Assembly: GCF_030913705.1 (NCBI RefSeq)
Contig: NZ_CP133190.1
Location: 6,395,001 to 6,437,239, forward strand
Length of the DNA stretch: 42,239 nucleotides
Source: Anaerocolumna sp. MB42-C2
Lineage (GTDB): Bacteria; Bacillota; Clostridia; Lachnospirales; Lachnospiraceae
Reading direction: 5' to 3'
This document shows positions 9,381-17,122 of this stretch, piece by piece; positions within the stretch are counted from its first letter, which is position 1; every line of letters starts with the position of its first letter. A model generated the notes under the pieces. It saw nothing but the letters and a program-made list of their open reading frames with translations. It searched no databases and was not told where the DNA came from. The position numbers and the translations under genes are program-made.

Positions 9381-12300
9381 TCACTGGTTCAGGTTTTTAA
9401 CAGCAGTAGCTAACATTAGTTTGATACGGTTTAACTGATTAACTTCGCTGGCACCGGGGTCATAATCTACGGCAACGATATTGGAATTAGGATAACGTAA
9501 GCGTAATTCTTTAATAACGCCTTTACCAACAATATGGTTTGGCAGACATGCAAATGGCTGGGTGCAGACAATATTTTCAACTCCGGAATGAATTAACTCA
9601 ACCATTTCCCCGGTTAAGAACCAGCCCTCACCGGTTTGATTACCAACGGAAACGATGGGAGAAGCATATTGTGCTAATTTTTGTATTGGCACCGGTGGAG
9701 TGAATCGGGTACTTTTTTCCAGGGCAATTCGAGCTTCTTTTCTGCAGTATTCCACAATTTTGATTAAAAGATTACCGATAGTAGCCGAGGATTTCTTAAA
9801 ACCTAAATATTGGGATTTAAAGTTTGCATTATAAAAGGAATACATAAAGAAATCAATTAAATCCGGAACAACGGCTTCGGCACCCTCAGACTCTAATAAT
9901 TCAACTAAATAATTATTGGCAGCCGGTAAGAATTTAACCAGGATTTCACCTACAACCCCGACTCTCGGTTTTTTTATATCTTTGAGTGGGAGTGTATCAA
10001 ATTCCTTTACGATGTTACGTAAATTTCTTTTAAATTCCCCCCATTTACCATTCGTTACAGAAGTCTTACATACCTCATTCCATTTTTTATATAAAGCGTT
10101 GGCAGAACCCGGTTCAGCTTCGTAAGGTCTGGTACGATAGAGTACGCGCATAAATACATCTCCGTAGACTAAAGCTTGAACAGCACTGATTAAAAGCTTA
10201 GGGGTATATTTCATACCCGGGTTTTTCTCAAGACCTGTTACACTTAATGAAATTACAGGAATTTGTGACATTCCCGCCTTTTCTAAAGCCCTGCGGATAA
10301 AGTTAATATAATTGGTAGCACGGCATCCGCCTCCGGTCTGGGTTATCATAACAGCTACTTTATTTACGTCATATTTGCCTGATAATAGAGCATCCATAAT
10401 CTGGCCTACGACCATAAGTGATGGATAACAAGCATCATTATTTACATACTTAAGTCCCACATCAACAGCAGAGTGATTGTCATTATCCAGAATTTCCACG
10501 TTATATCCGTTGGCTTTTAAAGCCGGCTTTAGGATATCAAAATGAATCGGTGACATCTGAGGGCAAAGAAGCGTGTAATCTTTACGCATTTGTTCCGTAA
10601 AAATAACCCTGTCAAATGCATTGGATACAACCTTGGCTTTTACAATATGCTTATGTTCCCTGTCTTTAACTGCTGACAGCAGGGAACGGATACGGATTCT
10701 TGCAGCACCTAAGTTATTAACTTCATCAATTTTGAGTACGGTATATATTTTACCGGATTTAGAAAGGATATCATTTACCATATCTGTAGTAACAGCATCT
10801 AAACCGCAGCCAAAGGAATTTAATTGAATCAGTTCCAGATTAGGCATAGTTTTTACAAAAGATGCAGCAGCATATAATCTGGAGTGATACATCCATTGAT
10901 CCACAACTACTAATGGCCGGTCTACATTTCCCAGATGGGAGATGCTATCTTCTGTTAAAACAGCAACACCATAGGAATTAATCAATTCCGGGATACCGTG
11001 GTTGATTTCCTGATCTACGTGGTAAGGGCGTCCGGCCAGAACAATGCCCTTTTTACCGGTTTCTTTCAGATACGCAATGGTTTCTTCCCCTTTTTTTCTA
11101 ATGTCCGCTCTCTCGGCTTCTAATTCCAGCCAAGCTTTATGTACCGCAGCTTTCACTTCCGTATCTGAGGTATCGGTTAAATCTTTCATAACATCAATTA
11201 AACGTTTGCATATAATTTCTTCGTTTTCAAAGGATAGAAACGGATTTTGATAATTGATATTTCCGTTACGTAATTCCTCAACATTATTTTTAATATTTTC
11301 ACTGTACGACGCTACAATAGGACAGTTATAATGATTATTGGCACCAGGGACTTCTTTTCTTTCATATGGTACACTGGGGTAGAATATAAAATCCAAGCCC
11401 TGTTTTATTAACCACATAATATGTCCATGAGCCAGTTTAGCAGGATAACATTCTGATTCGCTTGGTATGGATTCAATTCCAAGTTCATAGATTTTGCGGT
11501 TTGACTCCGGAGATAAAATTACTTTATACCCCATTTCCGAAAAAAATGTAAACCAGAAAGGATAATTTTCATATTGATTTAGAACTCTTGGAATACCTAC
11601 TTTACCACGGAATGCTTTATCATCTTCTAAAGGTTCATATGAGAAGAGGCGTTTTAATTTATACTCAAATAAATTAGGTATATTATCTTTGTTTTTTTCT
11701 TTCCCTAAACCACGTTCACAACGGTTTCCTGTAATAAACTGTCTGCCGCCGGAAAAACGGTTAATCGTTAATTGGCAGTTGTTTGTACAGCCTTTGCACC
11801 TTGCCATGGAAGATTCAATTTTTAAGGCTATAATCTTATCAATAGTAAGCATAGTAGTTTCTTGATCTTCATAATGTTCCCTGGCAATTAATGCTGCACC
11901 GAAAGCGCCCATAATCCCGGCAATATCCGGACGTACAACCTCACAGCCTGCTAAAAGTTCGAAACTTCTAAGAACTGCTTCATTATAAAACGTTCCGCCC
12001 TGAACCACGATATTCTCACCAAGGTCTTTCGGATCCGTAATCTTTATAACTTTATAGATTGCATTTTTTATTACGGAATAGGCTAAACCGGCTGAAATAT
12101 CAGAAACACTGGCGCCTTCTTTTTGTGCTTGTTTTACTTTCGAATTCATAAAGACTGTACATCTGGAACCTAAATCGATGGGATTTTTAGCAAACAATGC
12201 AACATTAGCAAAATCGGCAACCTCATAATTTAAAGATTTAGCAAAAGTTTCTATAAAGGAACCACAACCTGAGGAACAGGCTTCATTTAACTGAACGCTG

Positions 12301-13613
12301 TCAACAGAATTATTTTTAATTTTTATACATTTCATATCCTGGCCGCCGATATCTAAGATACAGTCGACCTTAGGTTCAAAGAAAGCAGCGGCGTAATAAT
12401 GTGCAACCGTTTCTACTTCACCCTCGTCTAACATAAGGGCTGCTTTAACTAAGGCCTCACCATATCCTGTTGAGCAGGAACGTACAATTCTGGCACTGTC
12501 CGGCAGGATGGAATAGATTTCTTTAATCGCTTTTATAGCTGTTTTTAAAGGACTGCCGTTATTATTACTGTAAAAAGAGTAGAGAAGAGTACCGTCTTCA
12601 CCTACAACAGCTACTTTAGTTGTAGTAGAACCGGCGTCAATGCCTAAAAAGCAATCGCCATCATATGTATTTAAGTCACCCTTTTTAACAGAATGTAAGG
12701 AATGTCGTTCTTTAAATATAGTATAATCAGATTCAGTTTTAAATAAGGGAGTCATTCGGCTGACTTCAAACTCCATTTTTATACCTGAGGTTAACTTCTT
12801 AATTAAATCATCAAAGTTGGTTAGTGATTCCCCTTTGCTGTTCATTGCAGCTCCGGTTGCTGCAAATAAATGGGAATGTTCCGGGGCTATAATCTGCTCA
12901 TCAGTCAAATTAAGGGTTCTTACAAACGCTGCTTTTAATTCAGTTAAGAAATGCAGCGGGCCTCCTAAAAATGCGACATTACCCCGGATAGGTTTACCAC
13001 ACGCTAAACCGCTGATTGTTTGGTTAACAACGGCCTGAAATATGGAAACGGCTAAATCGGGTTTGGTGGCACCCTCATTAATGAGCGGCTGTATATCTGA
13101 TTTAGCAAATACTCCGCAGCGGGCTGCGATAGGGTAAATAGCCTGATAATCTTTAGCGTATTCATTTAAACCTGAGGCATCCGTTCTTAATAAAGTCGCC
13201 ATCTGGTCAATAAAGGAGCCGGTACCTCCCGCACAGATACCGTTCATTCTCTGATCGATTCCATTGGTGAAATATATGATTTTAGCATCTTCACCGCCTA
13301 ACTCTATGGCTACATCTGTTTGAGGTGCGTAATCAGTGAGTGAAGTTGAAACTGCGACAACTTCTTGAACGAAAGGTACTCCCAGGTGTTTTGAAATAGT
13401 CAGGCCGCCGGAACCGGTTATCATTGGAGCAATTTCTATATCACCTAATTTTTTGTGAGCATTTATCATAAGCTTTGCCAAGGTTTCCTGAATATTAGCA
13501 TAATGTCGTTCATATTCAGAATAAAGTATTTCTTTATTTTGCCCAAGCACTGCAATTTTTACTGTTGTAGAGCCTATATCAATGCCTAAGGTTGCAATTC
13601 TATTATCTATCAT
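9381..13613 (-). CDS. Large 2-hydroxyacyl-CoA dehydratase activase-type protein (BadF/HgdC ATPase duplicated, DUF2229, HgdB-like)
   Basis: Activators of this family use ATP and a [4Fe-4S] cluster to send one low-potential electron to a partner reductase or dehydratase. The 1410-residue protein has two ASKHA ATPase modules: the first at 8-260 with GIDIGSTT, C127 in ICAGGTGSF and C166 in ARCGVFAKSD; the second at 322-590 with GIDAGSTT, C446/C450 in ACSSGCGSF and SRCTVFMNS. Next come a Cys-rich segment (ARCKGCTNNCQL), a DUF2229 region and a C-terminal HgdB-like region with TQTGGGCRATNY. Such fused giants are common in Clostridia and their substrate is unknown. AAGGAGA at 13621-13627 supports the start. 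No dehydratase A/B subunit genes adjoin it, so it probably acts alone or on a remote partner. Confidence 0.9.
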   Translation of the reverse strand: MIDNRIATLGIDIGSTTVKIAVLGQNKEILYSEYERHYANIQETLAKLMINAHKKLGDIEIAPMITGSGGLTISKHLGVPFVQEVVAVSTSLTDYAPQTDVAIELGGEDAKIIYFTNGIDQRMNGICAGGTGSFIDQMATLLRTDASGLNEYAKDYQAIYPIAARCGVFAKSDIQPLINEGATKPDLAVSIFQAVVNQTISGLACGKPIRGNVAFLGGPLHFLTELKAAFVRTLNLTDEQIIAPEHSHLFAATGAAMNSKGESLTNFDDLIKKLTSGIKMEFEVSRMTPLFKTESDYTIFKERHSLHSVKKGDLNTYDGDCFLGIDAGSTTTKVAVVGEDGTLLYSFYSNNNGSPLKTAIKAIKEIYSILPDSARIVRSCSTGYGEALVKAALMLDEGEVETVAHYYAAAFFEPKVDCILDIGGQDMKCIKIKNNSVDSVQLNEACSSGCGSFIETFAKSLNYEVADFANVALFAKNPIDLGSRCTVFMNSKVKQAQKEGASVSDISAGLAYSVIKNAIYKVIKITDPKDLGENIVVQGGTFYNEAVLRSFELLAGCEVVRPDIAGIMGAFGAALIAREHYEDQETTMLTIDKIIALKIESSMARCKGCTNNCQLTINRFSGGRQFITGNRCERGLGKEKNKDNIPNLFEYKLKRLFSYEPLEDDKAFRGKVGIPRVLNQYENYPFWFTFFSEMGYKVILSPESNRKIYELGIESIPSESECYPAKLAHGHIMWLIKQGLDFIFYPSVPYERKEVPGANNHYNCPIVASYSENIKNNVEELRNGNINYQNPFLSFENEEIICKRLIDVMKDLTDTSDTEVKAAVHKAWLELEAERADIRKKGEETIAYLKETGKKGIVLAGRPYHVDQEINHGIPELINSYGVAVLTEDSISHLGNVDRPLVVVDQWMYHSRLYAAASFVKTMPNLELIQLNSFGCGLDAVTTDMVNDILSKSGKIYTVLKIDEVNNLGAARIRIRSLLSAVKDREHKHIVKAKVVSNAFDRVIFTEQMRKDYTLLCPQMSPIHFDILKPALKANGYNVEILDNDNHSAVDVGLKYVNNDACYPSLMVVGQIMDALLSGKYDVNKVAVMITQTGGGCRATNYINFIRRALEKAGMSQIPVISLSVTGLEKNPGMKYTPKLLISAVQALVYGDVFMRVLYRTRPYEAEPGSANALYKKWNEVCKTSVTNGKWGEFKRNLRNIVKEFDTLPLKDIKKPRVGVVGEILVKFLPAANNYLVELLESEGAEAVVPDLIDFFMYSFYNANFKSQYLGFKKSSATIGNLLIKIVEYCRKEARIALEKSTRFTPPVPIQKLAQYASPIVSVGNQTGEGWFLTGEMVELIHSGVENIVCTQPFACLPNHIVGKGVIKELRLRYPNSNIVAVDYDPGASEVNQLNRIKLMLATAVKNLNQ

Positions 13614-13826
13614 AATTCTATCTCCTTGCTAAATTTAAACTGATTCGTTCGCAAGTAACGAATAATCTATTATGGTGGGATTACCATTAAGCAGTAACCA
13701 AAGTCAAACTTGCTCCTGCGTTGAAGATGCTGACAATACCTATAGATGCGTACCTATGTTAAAATATTCTGATAATAAACATTTGTGAAAGATTTACATG
13801 TGATTATTAAATCGATGTCATGTAGT

Positions 13827-13855
13827 ATTATACGACACATGTCAATGAAGTTCAA
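13827..13855 (-). promoter_or_regulatory. Probable promoter of the activase gene; rest of the 13614-14087 gap
   Basis: On the minus strand TTGAAC (13850-13855) and TATAAT (13827-13832) are 17 nt apart, predicting a start near 13820 and an untranslated leader of about 205 nt. The leader contains one clean hairpin (ATTCGTT/AACGAAT at 13643-13663). I recognise no riboswitch in it. On the plus strand a TATAAT at 14017-14022 could serve the LysM gene, but its -35 is poor. No gene is seen in this gap. Confidence 0.45.
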
Positions 13856-14087
13856 TAAAAGAATTCAATAACGAAATTTAAAAATTTTATAAAAATTATA
13901 AAATTATTAGCAACAGGCGATTCAAAGGATACTAATGATAAATTATATCAATAACCTGTTTGCTAATCGGTAGAATTCAAATATTGCGGAGTGGAACATC
14001 CTGGGACTGTATTGAATATAATGTTATAAATTAATATAGAACAGGTGAATCCTAAGTGGATATCCTGCCATTAGAAAGTTGGTTTGC

Positions 14088-14429
14088 ATGAACAATAACG
14101 GTTATTCTTGTATGATCTATAATATTAAGCAAGGTGATACACTTTATAACATAAGCAGGACATATAATGTTCCGTTAGCTTTAATCTTAAGAGCAAATCC
14201 TTATGTGGATATATATAATCTACAGGTAGGAGATGAGTTGTGTATTCCCGTTACGAATCCGGTAACCTGGAATAATGTAATTTCTTACGTTGTTCAGGAT
14301 GAAGATTCTCTTAATGCAATATTAGATCAATATGGGCTTGATATGCAAGATGTTCTGGAATTTAATAATATGAACGGAATGGACATAACCCCCGGAATGA
14401 CAATTATGATTCCAGTTTATGATATGTAA
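14088..14429 (+). CDS. Small protein with two LysM domains
   Basis: LysM domains bind N-acetylglucosamine polymers such as peptidoglycan. From ATG 14088 the protein has 113 residues and consists almost only of two LysM modules: one beginning IYNIKQGDTLYNISRTYN with the RANP and GDELCIP landmarks, and a second, more divergent one (YVVQDEDSLNAI...GMTIMIPV). There is no signal peptide or membrane segment. That is common for forespore or mother-cell proteins placed on the spore surface or cortex, so a spore role is possible but unproven. Start choice is uncertain: TTG 14079, ATG 14088 and ATG 14112 are all in frame and none has a strong ribosome binding site. Confidence 0.8.
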   Translation: MNNNGYSCMIYNIKQGDTLYNISRTYNVPLALILRANPYVDIYNLQVGDELCIPVTNPVTWNNVISYVVQDEDSLNAILDQYGLDMQDVLEFNNMNGMDITPGMTIMIPVYDM

Positions 14430-14480
14430 ATAATATAATATGAAAGTCCTTACGTTAAAAAGCAAACATACAAGTATATA

Positions 14481-14527
14481 TAATAAGGGGATTGGCCTAA
14501 TTTCTGATCAGCCGATTCCCCTATTAT
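14481..14527. terminator. Bidirectional terminator between the LysM gene and a minus-strand fragment
   Basis: TAATAAGGGGATTGGC (14481-14496) pairs with GCCGATTCCCCTATTATA (about 14511-14528) with one bulge around a 14-nt loop. It lies between convergent reading frames, and the AT-rich flanks could serve either direction. Confidence 0.6.
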
Positions 14528-14552
14528 ATTAATGTGTGTTTAATTCATTATT

Positions 14553-14734
14553 TCATTTAATCTTGATACCGGTTATTTTGCCTTTTTCCGATGTGTTATT
14601 ATAGAGGGAGTCCCTTTCCATATCATCTTTTAAGACGTTATGACAGGATTGACTTTAGTGAATCGTCTTTTTAAAATTCTTCTTGTAAATCGAAAATAAT
14701 TTTTATCTAAAATACAAATTCTATTAATACCCAT
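14553..14734 (-). pseudogene. Small minus-strand gene interrupted by one frameshift, unknown function
   Basis: On the minus strand AAGAAAGGA (14747-14755) precedes ATG 14734, which opens 34 codons (MGINRICILDKNYFRFTRR..., stop at 14630-14632). The text continues naturally in the next frame as VLKDDMERDSLYNNTSEK and on to GITGIKIK-like residues before a TGA at 14553-14555. The whole span is 182 nt, one base short of whole codons. Restoring one base near 14637 would give a basic protein of about 60 residues. I do not recognise it. Alternatives are a chance open frame or a sequencing error. Confidence 0.35.
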
Positions 14735-14867
14735 TACATATGGTATTCCTTTCTTATTAAAAATTTTCTTTCAACTTTAAATCTTTAAACACATCTCAAC
14801 TAAATTTTATTAATAGTATCTTAAATTTATAAAAAAATAATGTAGTATTTTATAATATGTTTTTTAT

Positions 14868-14896
14868 TTGACAAAAGAAGATATAAAACATATAAT
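14868..14896 (+). promoter_or_regulatory. Consensus sigma-A promoter for the corA leader
   Basis: Perfect TTGACA (14868-14873) and perfect TATAAT (14891-14896) stand 17 nt apart, giving a start near 14903 and about 176 nt of leader before corA. It is the strongest promoter in the window, which makes downstream attenuation plausible. Confidence 0.88.
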
Positions 14897-14953
14897 TAAG
14901 AAGATACTAAAATATAACAAAATAATAAGGTTATTTGAAAGGATGTGAACCGA

Positions 14954-15028
14954 ATGGAAGCGGGGCCCAGTTGTAATTATCGACGGTATAATAATAAAAT
15001 GAATCACTGCACAAGGCAGTTTAGATAG
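14954..15028 (+). CDS. Candidate 24-residue leader peptide upstream of corA
   Basis: AAAGGA at 14938-14943 precedes ATG 14954 by 10 nt. The frame encodes 24 residues (MEAGPSCNYRRYNNKMNHCT then RQFR) and stops at TAG 15026-15028. The frame runs through the 5' arm (15015-15020) and into the loop of the terminator hairpin that lies just before corA, so a ribosome translating or stalled on it would block that arm. The arrangement parallels the CorL/MgtL leader-peptide logic known for enterobacterial magnesium transporter genes, but no sequence similarity is claimed. A GTG at 14945 in the same frame is a weaker alternative start. Confidence 0.5.
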   Translation: MEAGPSCNYRRYNNKMNHCTRQFR

Positions 15029-15061
15029 ATTGAATTGATTCTTTCTACTGCCTTTTTGTGC
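15009..15061 (+). terminator. Attenuator-like terminator between the leader peptide and corA
   Basis: GGCAGT (15015-15020) pairs with ACTGCC (15047-15052), followed by TTTTT (15053-15057). GCACAA (15009-15014) can add outer pairs with TTGTGC (15056-15061). The T tract ends about 20 nt before the corA start, so any termination here would switch corA off. Confidence 0.65.
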
Positions 15062-15078
15062 GGTAGAAGGAGCGGAAT

Positions 15079-16014
15079 ATGATTGAAATTTTAAAAACTT
15101 ACGAGGATGGAATCCGTCAAATTAATGAAATTGAGCAAGGATGTTGGGTAGTTATGACTAACCCATCTGCTACAGAACTTTTGGAAATCTCTGAAACCTG
15201 TCATATCGATATAGATCATCTAAGGGCACCTCTTGATGAAGAGGAAAGGTCCAGAATTGAAGTAGAAGATGAGTATACCTTAATTTTGGTAGATATACCA
15301 ACTATGGAAGAAAGAAATAATAAGGACAGGTATGTTACAATTCCTTTAGGTATCATTATTGCTAAAGATGTCATCGTAACCATTTGTCTGGAAGAAACAA
15401 AGGTTTTGAAGAGTTTTATGGACGGCAGAGTAAGAGAGTTTTTTACTTTCAAAAAAACCAGATTTATTCTGCAGATTCTATATAAGAATGCTACGGTATT
15501 CCTTCAATACTTAAGAATTATTGACAGAAAAAGTGAAGAGATTGAGCATAAGCTTCATATATCAACCAAGAACAGTGAGTTAATAGACTTACTTGAATTA
15601 GAGAAGAGTCTTGTATATTTCACTACGTCATTACGTGCAAATGAAGTAGTTTTAGAAAAAATGTTGAAAATTGAAAATATCAAACAATATCCTGAGGACA
15701 CGGAATTACTGGAAGATGTTATTATTGAAAATAAACAGGCGATTGAAATGGCTAACATATACAGCGGAATTTTAAGCGGTACCATGGATGCCTTTGCTTC
15801 CGTAATTTCTAATAACTTAAATATTGTAATGAAATTTTTGGCAACTGTTACAATAGTTATGGCTATACCAACCATGATAGCAAGTTTTTACGGTATGAAT
15901 GTACATGGAATACCTGGAAGCAACTCACCCTATGGATTTTATATCGTAACAGCGGTTGCTTTTGTTATTACCAGTATTGTTGCACTAATATTCCGAAAAA
16001 AAGATTTGTTCTGA
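15079..16014 (+). CDS. corA: CorA-family divalent cation (magnesium) transporter
   Basis: CorA proteins are pentameric inner-membrane channels for Mg2+ (also Co2+ or Ni2+ in some members). The 311-residue protein has a large cytoplasmic N-terminal domain, a long helical stalk (about 130-245), two C-terminal membrane segments (about 248-268 and 286-305) and the signature GMN at 272-274 (FYGMNVHGIP). It ends with a basic RKKDLF tail as expected. GAAGGAG at 15067-15073 precedes the ATG. The promoter, leader frame and terminator upstream suggest regulated expression, perhaps by cation level. The transported ion cannot be read from sequence. Confidence 0.92.
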   Translation: MIEILKTYEDGIRQINEIEQGCWVVMTNPSATELLEISETCHIDIDHLRAPLDEEERSRIEVEDEYTLILVDIPTMEERNNKDRYVTIPLGIIIAKDVIVTICLEETKVLKSFMDGRVREFFTFKKTRFILQILYKNATVFLQYLRIIDRKSEEIEHKLHISTKNSELIDLLELEKSLVYFTTSLRANEVVLEKMLKIENIKQYPEDTELLEDVIIENKQAIEMANIYSGILSGTMDAFASVISNNLNIVMKFLATVTIVMAIPTMIASFYGMNVHGIPGSNSPYGFYIVTAVAFVITSIVALIFRKKDLF

Positions 16015-16069
16015 AAGCTGATTTAATTACGTTTTAGATTTTAAATTAAGAAAGAAGTGGTACCTTTAA

Positions 16070-16948
16070 ATGAACTTTATCAATAAATTGAACCGTAAAT
16101 ACGGAAGATACGCAATATCGAATTTGATGTTTTATATCATTCTTTTATATGCTGCCGGATTTTTAATCAATATGATTAACCCTGCATTTTATCAAACTTA
16201 CCTTATGCTGGATATAAATAAAGTATTGCATGGACAGATATGGAGAATCGTTACCTTTATTATACAGCCTACCAGTAATACTAATATTTTATTTCTGGCT
16301 ATTGAATTATATTTATATTATATGATAGGGAATGCTCTGGAAAACGCATGGGGTGCTTTCCGGTTTAATTTATATTATATATCAGGAATTTTGTTTAATA
16401 TATTAGCGGTAATTATAGTGTACATTTTTACGGGACATAGTATATTTTTAGGGTTAACCTACATTAACCGATCCATGTTTTTTGCATTTGCGGCACTTTA
16501 CCCCAATGTACAGTTTTTACTTTTCTTTGTCATCCCTGTAAAGGTTAAATATTTAGGATATATTTATGGTGTCTACGTACTTTATGAGGTATTTACTGCG
16601 GTTATGGTAAAACAATATTATGTAGGTGTTGCCATCTTGGTGGCTTTAGGAAACTTTTTGATTTATTTCCTGTCGACAAGAAATTATAAAAAAATATCTC
16701 CAAATGAATATAAACGTAAAGCAAACTATAAACGTCAGGTTAAATCAGCAAGAGGAAGTAATATAGTAGAGTTTAACGGAAAAAAAACAATTACCAGACA
16801 TAAATGCGCGGTCTGCGGACGCACAGAATTAGATGATGAGAATTTAGAATTCCGTTTTTGTTCGAAATGTGATGGCAATTATGAGTATTGCACCGATCAC
16901 TTATTTACCCATGAGCATGTGAGAAAAACACCGAATGATCAATCTTAA
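16070..16948 (+). CDS. Derlin/rhomboid-like membrane protein with C-terminal zinc finger
   Basis: The 292-residue protein has about six membrane segments between residues 18 and 202, then a basic linker and a C-terminal metal site (C246, C249, C264, C267, C274, H277, H281, H283). The first loop holds the WR motif (GQIWRIVTFIIQP, W58/R59), and GNALENAWG and NRSMFFAFAALYP follow. These are landmarks of the rhomboid superfamily. The protease GxSG motif and matching histidine are absent, so it resembles derlins and other pseudoproteases, which bind or move membrane proteins without cutting them. Similar genes are often labelled rhomboid proteases. The fold is an inference from motifs. It lies 55 nt after corA and may be read from the same promoter. 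Upstream AGAAGTGG is a weak ribosome site. Confidence 0.7.
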   Translation: MNFINKLNRKYGRYAISNLMFYIILLYAAGFLINMINPAFYQTYLMLDINKVLHGQIWRIVTFIIQPTSNTNILFLAIELYLYYMIGNALENAWGAFRFNLYYISGILFNILAVIIVYIFTGHSIFLGLTYINRSMFFAFAALYPNVQFLLFFVIPVKVKYLGYIYGVYVLYEVFTAVMVKQYYVGVAILVALGNFLIYFLSTRNYKKISPNEYKRKANYKRQVKSARGSNIVEFNGKKTITRHKCAVCGRTELDDENLEFRFCSKCDGNYEYCTDHLFTHEHVRKTPNDQS

Positions 16949-16983
16949 TTCACAAGATTTCAGATAAAATACAAAGTGTGAAA

Positions 16984-17010
16984 AAGAATTTTGAAAAGGC
17001 CAAAATTCTT
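16984..17010 (+). terminator. AT-rich hairpin after the derlin-like gene
   Basis: AAGAATTTTG (16984-16993) and CAAAATTCTT (17001-17010) form a perfect 10-bp stem around a 7-nt loop, with two T residues after. It is a likely but weak terminator. Confidence 0.5.
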
Positions 17011-17012
17011 TT

Positions 17013-17122
17013 GAAGAACTCCAAAATGAAATTCATAATTGTTAAAATGTTTTATCTTAACAATTTGGAATTCTCATTTTGAACTTCTTCCTCCATTATT
17101 TGAGATGCCGCTTTGCGGCATC
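17013..17122. repeat. Large imperfect inverted repeat plus adjacent short palindrome
   Basis: Arm 17013-17045 and arm 17057-17090 match as inverted copies over about 32 positions with a few mismatches and one-base gaps, around an 11-nt loop. Immediately after, GATGCCGC (17104-17111) and GCGGCATC (17115-17122) form a perfect 8-bp hairpin with a 3-nt loop that ends on the candidate ATG of the ABC permease. Long terminal repeats or a transposase are absent. It could be a non-autonomous palindromic element or a translational control structure. Confidence 0.6.

Noticed and set aside
13614..14087. Riboswitch in the leader of the activase gene
   Set aside because: Only short hairpins are seen and no conserved riboswitch core was recognised.
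16070..16948. Active rhomboid serine protease
   Set aside because: The GxSG serine motif is replaced by GLTYINRS and no matching catalytic histidine is seen in the late membrane helices.
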